Below, piece by piece: positions 9,861-21,500 of a stretch of DNA of 64,000 nt. A model generated the notes under the pieces. That model was not told the DNA's origin, made no database searches, and was given only the letters and a program-made list of their open reading frames with translations. The stretch's first letter is position 1, and each line of letters starts with the position of its first letter. The translations under genes were made by a program, and so were the position numbers. Source of the stretch: Aurelia coerulea (lineage: Eukaryota > Cnidaria > Scyphozoa > Semaeostomeae > Ulmaridae); the NCBI GenBank assembly GCA_039566865.1, contig CM076945.1:3647501-3711500 (forward strand). Direction: 5' to 3'.

Positions 9861-12800
9861 GTAAGTAGCATGTTACGCTCTTGCCTTTGCGCAGACTTGA
9901 TGGTATTCTATGTTGCCATGCAGGGTAGTCTTTTTAGTCTTCGCACAGGCTAGTTACAATCTAATGGAATCGATTTTACGAACCAGGATGGCAACGCTAG
10001 CCAGAATGTCACCTTGTATCCTGTGAACAAAGTATTCTAGTGTTGTAAGCTACCCTTTCGTTCCTCTTTTCTTTTTTCTTTTTTATTATTGTTTATTTTT
10101 GTTGGCTCTGGTATCTCTTCAATTTTTTTTCGGCCGTTTACAGGCTAGCTCTAAGCTCTGGTACCCATGGTACCTTTTACGCATTTTACGCATGCACCAT
10201 AACGACAATGACATACAATTTGACTTTTTCGCTCTCGAGGGGAAGGTTATAAAATTTGCCAAACACCACCGGTACTTTTTCTGACTCTTACGAGTCGTAA
10301 ACCATCGAATTTCGTTTACAACGGTCACACCAATGTTGTACTGTTTAGTGTCATATCATGCACGCTTCTTTATAGTCTGCGGTGCGACCTCTACGGGGGA
10401 GGAAAAATTGAAGGGAAAGGAAATATTGATATTTCCTTTCCCTTCAATTTTTCCTCCCCCGTAGAGGTCGCACCGCAGACCAGCTTCTTTATCGTTAATT
10501 CCTACCTAAATCCAAGACTGCTATCAGAATCTCGTTGAACTCTAGATTTACTGCACTCGTCCCAATGTTTTCACTCCCTTCCATTTTTATAGTACGATCA
10601 CTGCAGCGGAAACACATTGTTGGGCAGGAGCATAAAATGTCGGTTCGTTTAAACATAACAATTCAATTATAGAATATGTCGTTGTTGTTGCGATAACTGG
10701 GACTTTGTATTAAGTCCAGTTAAACTCTTATACCTTTCAGATATTTACTTTGATCTCATGGACATTGTGCGTGCATTTCAAGAACAATGCACTGAATGAT
10801 TCAAAGATGATGGCTTTATTCCTTTTTGCGACAATTGCATCATGGGTATATTCCATATTTGGTATCATCGTATCATTTGTAGAAATGCAAAAGAGGCTAC
10901 ATGACCTATTCAGACGGATAATGGTACGTCGTAGCTACGTCTGTTTTCTATGAAAGTCAAATGATTTTTCGAACTTGTTATGGAAATATTCTTTCTTTGA
11001 TGCATCGCACGGCAGTTTTCAAGGAGGGCTACTAGGTATTACTATCAGCTGGGCCGGGTTGCTCAAACCACGATTAGCGCTAATCCTGGATTAAAGGCAT
11101 GATTCTGTAGTCATTTGCATAGTCCTAATCCGGTATTAGCCTAATACCAGTTTTGAACAACTGGGCCTAGTCCTAGGTTTCATTACTCTGTTAAATTTGT
11201 ATTGCTCAAAAGCCGTTGTCTGACTGACATGAATCAATTAATTTTTGCAAGCGGATCTTTAATTTCAACAACTGGTCTTTTTGAGTGACTCTCGTGTCTT
11301 ATTTGAAATCTTTCGAAACCAATTTCATATTATCTGAAACTTTGTTTGCTTCTCGTGTCAAATGGCAAGAACTCTACATTGTAACAATTCGGAAGACATG
11401 TAGACTTGCTCGAAGTTTCCTTCTCATTTCTCCTTCGCAGCGTCATCTTAGTTGCTTAGGCCCCCGCAGGAGTAATTATATTCTTTTAATGCTGATATTC
11501 TAGACTGATTATATGGTCGTAGTTATCGCTATTGAAAGGCTACCGGACGATCCTAACTATGAGCGGTCTCAGTTTGGTGTGGTAGTCTCGTTTTGAATAG
11601 CGATTACTGGGACTCAACTCATCGTAATCAGTCTACTGATAGTTCACGGAATAGACTTGGAGCAAATCTAGTAGACATGATAATTTCCAATTACAATGAG
11701 GAGGAAACATAGCAAGTGCCACAAAATTAATTTAAATGAGATCTAAAAATATATGTGTCGTTCTTCTTCGCAGATTGTATGTTGCAGCCTGACATGCGCA
11801 GTATTCTGCTTGGTGACATCATCTGTGCTTGCGGAATACGTATATCGTATGAGAAAAGACAGTTACTTTTGTACTAAATATGAATTTTGTGGTCATTTAG
11901 CAGCGTCAACGGTAAGTAGAATTTTCTTTTGCAGTACAATCGTACTTGGTAAACTTAGTAACTTTTTAGAATTACCTTCAAGTTCATTCAGTGGCTTAAA
12001 GGGGCTCCGTCGTCAAACGATAAACAAATCCGAAAACTCGCACGTGTCGCCGATTATTTATTGTTTGTCTATTGTTCTCTGCAGTTTGTTTAGTGGCTTC
12101 ACCCAAGCCACCAAAAAGTGACCGTTAAAAATCAACTTATATCCTAGCAATCGTAGAAGATATGAATGTTTGGTTTGTTCCTAAGTGAAGTACAATGATT
12201 AATGCCCAAACAGCAACTTTCATTTTGAAAAAAATACGAAAATCCTGTGTGATATCACCTTTCAAAAAACTGCAATAATCATCGTTTTGTTTACATTTTG
12301 ACAACGGAGCCCCTTTAACTTCGTAGATCACAGGGAATCCAGTAAGATTCCTTCGTTGCTATCTGACATTTCAGAAAGAAAGGAAGAACATTTTAGGAAG
12401 CAATAACGAAAAATCTTGCAGCGGAGTCACTGTGGCTGGATACATTTTAGAACAGAACAGCCAAAGCCTTCGAAGAAATGGTTAGAGCTACAAGACGTTA
12501 AAACAACGAGTGTCCTGGATTCTGCAAAAACAGCTAAAGATGATGTTAATTTTTTGCAAATGATCTATCATCTGAAGATTAGCACTTCTCGCTGCTAATG
12601 GAGCTTATTGGACGATTTAAACATAGTTTAAAGAGATAGATGTTACATCTAGTATTCATATCTTGCTTCTTGAAGGTGTTGTGGCACAGTTGTGTAATCC
12701 TCTGACAGTGCAGCGCAGCCAGAATTGTCAGGTGGACAGGGTTCGATCCCAGGTAGAGCCCCACCACTTGAATGTCATGACAAGGGGTCGCAAACTCGAT

Positions 12801-13147
12801 TAGGCTTATTCTACTTCAGCGATCCCAGCACTTGGCGCTAAAAACCGCAACTTCACCTTCACCTTCACCTTCACCTTCTTGAGTGAATTCAGCTGGAGAA
12901 AAGAACGAGTTGTCTTCGTGCAGAATTTATCGTAGAGAGCTTGCAGGGCTTAGATCGCAAATTTTTCCTATATTCATCCAATTTCGACTGTTTTCATCCC
13001 TAGGTATTTGGCTTCTTAGCAATGACCTGCTTTGTAACAGATGCTGCATATGAGCTGTACACATTGAATAAGATCCGCGAAAACGCAATATTCTCAAGAA
13101 ACTTGCAGAATGATACAAGTACCGTTTCGAGTAATATCAGTAGTTAA
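9723..13147 (+). CDS. MARVEL-domain (CMTM-like) four-pass membrane protein, 4 exons
   Basis: Coding exons 9723-9860, 10741-10923, 11774-11911 and 13004-13147 join in phase 0 at every junction to give about 200 residues ending in TAA. Donors are GTAAGT, GTACGT and GTAAGT; acceptors end CAG, CAG and TAG. The predicted protein has a charged N-terminus with many lysines, then four hydrophobic segments: GYLRLCQF-IFTLISWTLCV (spanning the exon 1/2 junction), MMALFLFATIASWVYSIFG, IVCCSLTCAVFCLVTSSVLA and HLAASTVFGFLAMTCFVTDA. The spacing, the AA.TVFGF.A motif in the last helix and the total length fit MARVEL/CMTM-type tetraspan proteins, which act in vesicle membranes and at cell junctions. The exact family member cannot be named. 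The introns hold a palindrome, nested MITEs and a SINE. Confidence 0.75.
10374..10482. mobile_element. Perfect 52-bp palindrome, snap-back MITE with 10-bp flanking repeat
   Basis: Arms 10375-10426 and 10429-10480 are exactly complementary over 52 bp around a 2-bp centre. They begin GTCTGCGGTGCGACC. The flanks repeat GCTTCTTTAT directly (10364-10373 and 10483-10492), a 9-10 bp target duplication. Lies in intron 1 of the MARVEL gene. Perfect arms suggest recent origin or conversion. Confidence 0.85.
10741..10923 (+). CDS. MARVEL gene exon 2
   Basis: Follows CCTTTCAG and ends ATG before a GTACGT donor. 61 codons in phase 0, encoding the end of membrane segment 1 and all of segment 2, then a basic loop (KRLHDLFRRIM). 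Confidence 0.75.
11051..11167. mobile_element. Small MITE with GGGCC.GTTG.TCAAA ends
   Basis: GGGCCGGGTTGCTCAAA at the left pairs with TTTTGAACAACTGGGCC at the right; inner arms contain TTAGCGCTAATCC-type repeats. 117 bp, in intron 2 of the MARVEL gene. Confidence 0.65.
11392..11668. mobile_element. Second copy of the CTGCGGGGGCGTAA MITE family, split
   Basis: 11392-11501 and 11633-11668 match 3960-4084 in order, with the TAGACTGATTA element (11502-11632) inserted between them. The left inverted arm of the family is not seen here, so the copy is truncated. Confidence 0.55.
11502..11632. mobile_element. MITE with TAGACTGATTA ends, nested
   Basis: TAGACTGATTATATGGTCG at the left pairs with CGTAATCAGTCTA at the right, and inner AATAGCGATTAC-type segments pair as well. 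A related left end recurs at 32829. It interrupts the repeat that continues on both sides. Confidence 0.65.
11774..11911 (+). CDS. MARVEL gene exon 3
   Basis: Follows TTCTTCGCAG and ends ACG before GTAAGT. 46 codons in phase 0. Encodes membrane segment 3 and a cysteine-containing loop (YFCTKYEFCGHL), then the start of segment 4. Confidence 0.75.
11996..12323. mobile_element. TTAA-flanked MITE with AGGGGCTCCGT ends
   Basis: TTAAAGGGGCTCCGTCGTCA at the left is matched by the complement of TTTTGACAACGGAGCCCCTTTAA at the right. The outer TTAA on each side fits TTAA-targeting superfamilies (piggyBac/Kolobok type). In intron 3 of the MARVEL gene. Confidence 0.7.
12674..12881 (+). mobile_element. 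tRNA-derived SINE with (TTCACC)n tail
   Basis: The head contains a pol III A-box-like TGGCACAGTTG (12682-12692) and a B-box GGTTCGATCCC (12740-12750) at tRNA-like spacing. A non-tRNA body follows, ending in about 4.5 units of TTCACC (12851-12877). CTTCTTGA occurs immediately before (12666-12673) and at the end (12874-12881), a plausible target duplication. The cloverleaf is not intact, so this is a SINE, not a tRNA gene. In intron 3 of the MARVEL gene. Confidence 0.75.
13004..13147 (+). CDS. MARVEL gene exon 4 and stop
   Basis: Follows TTCATCCCTAG; 47 codons and TAA. Encodes the second half of membrane segment 4 and a hydrophilic cytoplasmic tail rich in N, S and T. Confidence 0.75.
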   Translation, partial: VFGFLAMTCFVTDAAYELYTLNKIRENAIFSRNLQNDTSTVSSNISS

Positions 13148-13304
13148 GTAAATATAGCTATAATTCAATTGGTAAGCAATATAGAGTAAATTTGCTCCTA
13201 TCTTTACTTTCTTTGTAGACCTTTTGCAACGCGTGTGTAAAGTTTCTCAATGCTTTAGTTATTCGCAGACAACTTTCTTGCAAACGGTGTCCAGTGTATA
13301 GGAG

Positions 13305-13310
13305 AATAAA
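13305..13310 (+). promoter_or_regulatory. Candidate polyadenylation signal of the MARVEL gene
   Basis: AATAAA lies about 160 nt after the TAA stop on the same strand. Confidence 0.5.
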
Positions 13311-13404
13311 AGCTAGAAATGATTGTATCAATTTGTTTTTCTTTTCATATGACATGTAGAATAGGATAAATATGATAATCATTACTTCAATAAGTCATCT
13401 ATTT

Positions 13405-14180
13405 TATAGCATAGGAATCAAATCTTTGAAAACATTTCATGATTTGCTGATACATCTTTCGTTTGATTTAATAGCTTGAAAGGAACTTCGTGTACTTCGT
13501 TCTAAGTGATCGTTGGCAATCTTTTATTTCTTGATTATTTTTAGAATTATTTAAGGAAAAATTTTGAAAAACTGAAAATCGTTGTGAGTCCTAAATGGAG
13601 TAAAAAAGCGGTACAATCTTTAAGAAAACCATGGTTTATGAAGGTCTATAATATAGCATAATAAGTTCGAAATCTATAAATCGGCGTAAAAAGGTGGGTG
13701 TAAAATCCTATGACCTATTTCTTCTGACTGAATAGCTTGAAAGAAACCTTAGCTACTTGTCTATAATTCTACCGTTGGAATTTTCAGAAATTTTGAATTT
13801 TTTTCTCGAATTTATAGCGTATTTCATATTTCAACTTATTTGAGGATGTGACGTAATCAAATTTCTAAATCTTTAACCAGTTTGCTTGGTGCCATATATT
13901 AGACATCCATAAACTATGGTTTTCTTGGAAATTATTTCATGTTGTGTCAAGTACTTTAAATATTACGATAGTTCTAAATTTCGGTTGAAAATTTTTCTTG
14001 AATTGTTGAAAAAGAAGAAAAGCAATTTCAATTCTGAACTATTGATGATTTTAGAAAAGTCAAACGGTAGAATTATAGCAAAATGGCAAAAGTGGTTTTG
14101 AAGCTATCCAGTTCAGAAAAATAGATCATAGATCTTTACACCAACCTTTTTAAAGACTTGGATGCTATGCTCTGTAATAT
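13405..14180. mobile_element. Foldback element, TAGCATAGG..TCAAATCTTT family, copy A
   Basis: TAGCATAGGAATCAAATCTTT near 13408 pairs with AAAGACTTGGATGCTATG near 14152. Inner segments such as TTCTACCGTTGGAATTTTC and its complement near 14065 also pair. Related copies lie at 15720-16250 and 23700-24135. No transposase. Confidence 0.55.
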
Positions 14181-14555
14181 GGCGGTAAGCAGACATCTGA
14201 ACACTGTTTGAAACCAAGAAGATGCAACAATACTGAAAGTAATCACGATATCAAAGATTGCCAATGAAAACTTACAACGAAGTACCTGAAGTTATTTTAT
14301 AATATCTAGGTCCACTGTTCTTCTAAAATGTAATCTTTAAGATCCTTCTAAAATCTGACAAATTGAACTGAACCTTTCGCAGTTCCGTCATTATTATCCA
14401 AGCCTTGATTGAACATGGGAACCTCTTTCAGACAACATCGTGGCAAAATTAAATTTTTGCCAATTGTTGTTGAAAGCAAAGGGTGAATTTGGTAAAACGT
14501 AAGATCCTTCTCTGAAAAAAGGCCCAGAAATTGAAGCTCATCAGCTCATAATCTA

Positions 14556-15197
14556 TACCGGGTGAGCCAGAAAAAAGTTCCCACTTTTGAAAATTCATAA
14601 CATCAAGAGTATTGGAATGAATCAATGATGGATTGGAATGAATCAATATTTGCTTGACAGCCAAAGGATCGAAGTATTTTTGTGATTTTTCTCGCGTTCT
14701 TACGAGCATTGGAAAAATTGGTAAATTCAAGCTTACAAAAACTTGATGGTTGCAAAATGACTGAAAAAGGCCTAAAATGCTTGATCAAATCATAAAAGAC
14801 TCCTCGCTCAGAATAACAGAGAAAAAGCAATTTCTCATGGGTGAGAGATATCGTCTGCAAATTTATTGCCATGGGATTGAAAATCTTCAGAATCTGTTTG
14901 AGAGTATATGTCTTATTACTCTTGAGAGAGGTGAAACGTTCGTACGTATTGTTCTGTGTGAGGAGTCCTAACGATTTGATCAAGTGTCTTAGGCCATTTT
15001 TCAGCCATTTCGAAAACATGAAATTTTTGTAAAGTTGAATTTACCTATATTTGCAGTGCTCGTAAGAAGACGAGAAAAATCACAAAAATTATTTGATCTT
15101 TTGGCCTTTAACTAGGATTTGAATCATTCAAATCCATGGAGTACTTGTGGTGCTACGAATTTTTGAAAGTGGGAACTTTTTTTTGGCTCACCCGGTA
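14556..15197. mobile_element. Foldback element with TACCGGGTGAGCCA ends, abutting the C16orf89-like stop codon
   Basis: TACCGGGTGAGCCAGAAAAA at the left and its complement at the right, with arms of several hundred base pairs and TA tips (Tc1/mariner-IS630-like). The right tip is 12 bp beyond the stop codon of the C16orf89-like gene, so the element must form most of that gene's 3' untranslated region. A minus-strand AATAAA is present inside it at 14862-14867. Confidence 0.8.
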
Positions 15198-15209
15198 TAT
15201 AGAATAATA

Positions 15210-15523
15210 CTAAATACTAAGCTTTCTTCGTTTCCTCAGTAGACTAAGTGGCCTTCTTCTCCACTTTCGAAAATAATAAAATGATATTGAAACAAGAGCG
15301 AGTACTACTAGCCACCTTGTGACTAAAAATGCTCTATCTAAAATATCATTGTCTTTTGGTAAATATTGTATATAACCAACTTTTGCGTTATTCGCGATTT
15401 CATTTCTTACTTGTTCAGAGGGTGCCATGTCTTTTAGCATCACATCAGGATGACTTGCGAACCAGTACGCGAACATCCCCAGACAACCAGTGGCTACTCC
15501 AGTGAAGTGAGCTGAACAACCAT
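15210..15523 (-). CDS. C16orf89-like exon 5 and stop
   Basis: Acceptor TTTCTCGCAG. Opens DGCSAHFTGVATGCLGMFAY, the conserved C-terminal block of the family, and ends after the added membrane segment and an arginine/lysine-rich tail. Confidence 0.8.
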
Positions 15524-18500
15524 CTGCGAGAAATAAAAATGATGAAACTATTAGGCTGAGTAAAGGAAATCGCTGTTTGAAAGGTCACTGTGCCCTGCAT
15601 ATCCAGACCAGGGAGATATAGACATCTACCTGATCCAGACCAGGGAACTCTACGCGGGAGAATAAACGCGCGCTATCGCTGTCTACGATGTGATGTGCGA
15701 CCTCATTTGTGTATCGAAGAGCATAGGTTTCAAATCTTTAAAAAGGCTGGTGTAAAATTGAGTGACCTATTTCTTTGAACTGAATGACTTCAAACAAATT
15801 TTAGCTAATTCTCTATAATTCTACCGTTGGAATTTTCTGAAATCTTCGATATTTTCAGAATTAGAGTGTTTGTTTTCTTTTTCAAAAAATTCAAGAAAAA
15901 ATTTCAAAAAAACTTAAAACCATCGTAATTTCTAAACTGTTTGACGTAGCATGAAATAATTTCGAAGAAAACCATAGTTTATGAATGCCTACAATATGGC
16001 ATCAAGCAAAAGTCTGTCACTCGTCTGGTTTATGATTTAGAAATTTGATGACGTCACATCCTCAAATGAGTTGAAATGTAAGATACACCGTAATATCCAA
16101 AATATTCAAAATTTTTGAAAAGTCCAGCGGTAGAATTATAGATAAGTATCTAAAATTTCTTTCAAGCCATTCAATTAGAAGAAATAGGTCATTGAATTTT
16201 ACACCCATCTTTTTTCACCGAGTTGAAGATTTGGAACCTATGCTGTATCGAAGTAGCAACGTAGCAACAATAATTGGCTTGTATAGCTCCCTGATCAAGA
16301 CCATCATATTGGCAAAGGTATCATTTAATTATGGACATGTTCAAATCCATTTAAGAATTTACCGGACTGAAATCGGACGCTCCGTTTTGAAAGTATCAGC
16401 AATTTCCTCAAGAAAGTCCTTTCAAGAAACCTTCAAAATAGGCCTAAAATCACGAACAAATTTCTCTAATGACTCTAATGTTTCTGTTTTCTTCTAATCA
16501 CGACCAGTGCCTTCAAAACGTTTTGGCACGTGTTGTCCTCTGTGGAGGATGAAATCAGGCGGAATAATTTTTCCTATGCTCCCAAATTTTTCTTCGTCAT
16601 CGAACAACTCGTGCTGTGAAGAACATCTCTTAAAGTGAGTGTGCTCGATATGTTTTATGGACTTTTAGCTGTTCTGCGAAGGAGTTTGGATTGAGGAAAC
16701 TTTTCTACTGGGGCGAGTAAAAACTGGCTAAATATTTCATATAACAAGGACAGATTTTGTTACACAATAACATCAGCTGCTTTTGATTGACACCTCAATT
16801 CAAAGCGATAGCCATTGTAGACAAAAGAAATTCTCTCAAACCAAATAATTCAACATAAGCAAAGACGCAAAAGTTGCCGGGCAAACTGTCGCCTTGTCCA
16901 CGCGAAAGGTGGTTTTTAAGAGAAGTCATGGGTCAAAAACGAAAGAATAAGGATAAATCTAAAGTTCTGGCTCGCGGATTTTGTTTAAATTTCATTCAGT
17001 AGCTGGAAAGTAATTGTTTCATTTTAAAGGGTCTGTTTCATCCAGCATTCCTTGCACGTGTCGTCTCTTGGTTGTCCTTTGTTGTCGCCATTTTCATGGG
17101 CCATGAAAATGGCGAGAACAATGACCAACCAAGAGACGACACGTGCAAGGCATGCTGGATGAAACAGACCCTTTAACTTCAATATGCGAGGATTGTGATG
17201 CATTCTGCTCGGCTTCTGAATCAAATGTAGAAAATCCACTGGCAGATCTTTAGATTTACCCTTCTTCTTTCGTTATGAACTCGTCATTTTTCACCACCTT
17301 TCGCAAGCACAAGGCGACAGTTTGCCCTCCTGGTTTCATAGCAACTTTTGCAGCTTTGTTTGTTTTGAATCCATAGTTAAGAGAATTTCCGCTGTCTGCA
17401 ATCGCTAATTGCTTTGAATTCTGTTGTCAATCAAAAGCAGCTGGTTCTATTGTGCTACAAAATCTGTCCTTGTCGTTTCACAGCCTGTATAACGCTTCCT
17501 ATTCATCGGTTTCCTTAAAACTGATTATCGTCGTGAAGGTAACATGTGGACTTAGGTTATAAATCGTTGTTTTAATCGGTTTTATTGTTCCTCAGTTATG
17601 ATCAATTTCATAAAATTGTTTGACTTCAGAATCCTTTAAAACAGGTGTACACCTCTTGATGAAATTTGTTAACAATTCAGCTTGACGATATGGAATTCTA
17701 TCTGAAAAATGGCTGCAAGACAATTCTAGCATGTCTATATTGTGAAGTTACTACTGTATTTTGAAGCTCTGAAACCAAGGGTACTAAGTTTTGTACCAAT
17801 AAAGCATTCTACAATATTGTTATTTACCTTTTAAAACAACCTCTTCCTGTAGTCTTCTTCCATTGAACCTTCGTATAGAAATGAAATGAGAGAGAGAATT
17901 ATGGACAAGTATAAAAAACTGGGATAGTTTCAAGCTAGCAACTTTGAGACATCAAGTCACACAATCAATTCAACAGTGTGCAATGAAATGTTTTTAGCAA
18001 CAGCAATATCTGCTGGGTCTGATGATTGTCATTTTTTTATACAGCAGGTTATCAAAGGGGTATTTTGTTATCAAGAGCTGCTATATCAATATTGCTCAAA
18101 GTATTTTCATGTTTTCGAGAATACAGTACTTTTCTCTGATTGTCTCTAAAGCCAGCTATCATTTGGAGTGAAAAATTCTAGAGTTTGGTGAAAGAACTAA
18201 ATATTTTGTGGACAGCAGCGGATTTAGGGGGCAAGTACCCCCTTTCACGATGAAAACTCAGTTTAGCGCCCCTTTTTTGGCCAGAATAGCGCCCCTCATC
18301 CAAACTTTAACACATAATTTCCTAACTGTTTTGAATTAAATATGGGGGAAATATATAAATCAAGGCGTTAAATGGTAGTACATCAAAGAATTTTTGCAAA
18401 AAGCGTCCAAAAATTATTGCACTCCTTCGGCCGTGCTCATTTTCCATTATATTTTTGGCGCCCTCTTTGCAAGTTGCCCCCCTTCAATTTCAGGCTGGAT

Positions 18501-21500
18501 CCGCCCCTGGGAGTGCACACCCGAGTACTTATGAAGGTCAAGTACCCCCCTGGGTTTTAATCTTAAGAAATGCTGTACATTGTTCTCAAAATGGAAGCTA
18601 ATAACTATTCCGAGAAGGGTGCTTTGTTAACAGTTGCAAATTCTGAAGAATAGCAAATAATGGTTTAACTATGAAGCAAACGTACTTAACAACAACTTGT
18701 GAATCATGCTCATTTTCATGATCAGGGATTCCTATTTGCTCATGAGCAGCACCTGGGCTTGCTTCAACACCCCTTGCATCTCGTGCTTCTTCTTCATTAC
18801 TTTCATCTTGGTCCTTCTGCTTCCAACATCCAGAATTGTCTTGTAGCTTCAAAATCACTTCCAGCAATTTGATATCAAAACATTCCACTACCCCTAGCAT
18901 CTGGCAAACAATCATTTGTTCTGCAAACAAGTCTTTGCCAATGTCTTCATCTGAAAATAAGTTCTCATTGAATGTCTTCATCATTTGGAGATAAACATTT
19001 GCTCCAAGATAACGAATCTGGTGCTGCCATTGTTCATCATCTCCCACCCTTTCCATTAGTTGCTTGCGGCAACCTTATAGGGAATCAAATATCAGAAGAT
19101 TAATATACAAATATCTGGTGGGATGTTTACCTGAAAATGAGAGATTAGGCTGCAAGAACACGCTTTTTCACAAAATTTCATTTAATCTTCAGAACACATA
19201 TTTTTGATTAAATAGCAAAGCATGTTTACACCATCGCTTGGATTAGAATCCAATTTCTTTTCCCTGCTAAGATGGAGGTGAGCTAGCCTGCGTGCTGCCT
19301 CAAGAATCCTCCCCGGGAAAGTGTACACTTTAGGATTGTCGAGGCTGCACGCAAGCTAGAGGTAAGCAAGCTCACTTACCAGGCCAGTGCTCCAGTGAGA
19401 TTTCCCTAATTGGGCCAGCTTTGCTTGCTTACATGAACGACTGACAAGCTTTTCATTTCTTATCAGAATCCTCAATGAGATCTTGGCCTTGTAAATTAGC
19501 AGGGCCTTTTTAACATCTACTGTAGCTGGGTGGGCAATTCCCCCTGATCCTTTCCGTAGATGTATTGTAATTGTTCAAACAATAGGCATACTATCCCTTT
19601 TAATCAAGGAACCAATTGATTGCCCCCAAGTCCTGTTTCCTTAAAAGAGGTTCTGTAAATTGGCAAGCTCATCTCCATTTGAACAAATCCTTCATTCCTT
19701 ATGCAGAAATGTCATTGAAAAGTAAAAAGAAAGATGCAACCAAATTTAAATCCCTGGTATGAATCAAAACCCACCTCTGTTTTCTGCAAGCAACAAAAAG
19801 AGTCCTTGATGCGTCAGAAAATAGCCATCAGATCCCTTTTTTGTCATCATGTTCCAGCATTTATCTGTGATTGTGCATTTTTGTTGAACTCCTTCAAGTT
19901 GGCTTCCAAGCAAATCTGTCATACATTGATCACTTGATTGCTCATCAAAACTATCATCATCATGCAGAGTAACTTTATGAAACAATGATTTATCAACGGA
20001 ATGATATGGCATCATAGCAAACCATTTTGCATCAATTAAATGTTTAAATTTATGGAAATAATCTGAGTCTGATGATTTTATGTGGTTGAAGCCTCTTTCA
20101 GCTATATTTACAATTTCAGAATGGAGGTCTGCCAGTGTTTTGAAGACAGAATTATCTTTATCTAGTTTTGATTCAGTTATGGCTTTGTTCAGAGCACCTA
20201 CAAAAATGAGAAAAATGATTAGAAAATCAACATTATCTTCTTTCAAGGAAGATGTACCATAACATATACAGACATATACTGCATGGCCATGGGCTTATTC
20301 TCGTTTTGCCTGAATAATTTACATGGACCAACAGCTGAGATAAGTAAGATTCACATGGTTTGATTAGGATAATCTTAGTCTAGAATCACACACCTCGAAT
20401 TGGTTTGGGTAGGATCAGTAAACTACTAAGAAGGTACATGTGCGATTCTGTGCTTTAGTGCCACATCTTCCACCATTTAAAATTAAAAACTTCATCCAGC
20501 AGCAATTGCCTACCTACACTACATATCTTCAAAAGAAATTTGTTTGATCAACATTTTTAGTTGTCATTAACCATCAGTGAATGTTTCAAAATTGCTTCCA
20601 TTCTCATCTCTACATACATACCTTGCCAGCATATGAGTCAAATCTTTCAATAGGGCACAGGGAAACCCGCAAATCTTCCAATTTCACGCTTATAAGCCAA
20701 TGATATCGTCGTATTCCGATCACATGACTGAATATAAGGCTTTCGAGATAAATTTTCGAGTACCTTCACGAAAATAAAAATGGATATTCGAGTAATAAAG
20801 ATACAGAGCTGGTTTTACCACGAATCGATTCGAGAGGCCTCACTCCACATTTGTTTTTCTGCATTTGGTTCAAATCTCGTCAGGGATCGGCGTTACATCG
20901 ACTTTCATTCCTTCGAAAATTGGCCTATGTTCAAGAATTCTTCAGGAACGCTACAAATAAGATATAGCTTTCAAAATTTCACATGTTACGTGAATTATGT
21001 CCAGGAATAACATGAAAATATTTGTTTGTGTGATTTTCGAAAATCCTAGACGAATTACAGCTATTTGCTGCGAAGAAAGCTAATGGGCCTACCTTCACCC
21101 GCAGCAAAATCCCAGTAATCGGCATTAAATCACTCTTTTTCGCAATAATAACCAGCGGATACATTAACGAATAACTTCATCACAAATCCAATTTCTTTCC
21201 ACCATTTTATCATCGATAATTTCGATAAAATGTGACAAGACTTTACAGCCTCTGCAGCAAACCGTCCAACTACCGTCGATTCAAAGTTTTCTTGTTGCAA
21301 ACACGTTGGAAGTCTTGCAAGACTAGCATAAAACAAAAGGTTTTGCAAGACTTAGGTCTCCCATATGACACAGGAAAATGACACCTTTGAGAATAGATTG
21401 CACACTCCTGGGGGCATTCTATCGTTGCAAAATAAAGAGAAATTAAAACATTTCTCAAAGATTGCAAATTTCTTTGTCACATCGGAAAAGTACATAATTT

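Noticed and set aside
12674..12760. Functional tRNA gene
   Set aside because: A and B boxes are present but the acceptor and anticodon stems do not pair; SINE head instead.
14449..15032. Overlapping frames of 62-138 codons inside the foldback 14556-15197
   Set aside because: Mirrored by the inverted arms, no domain, and located in a repeat.
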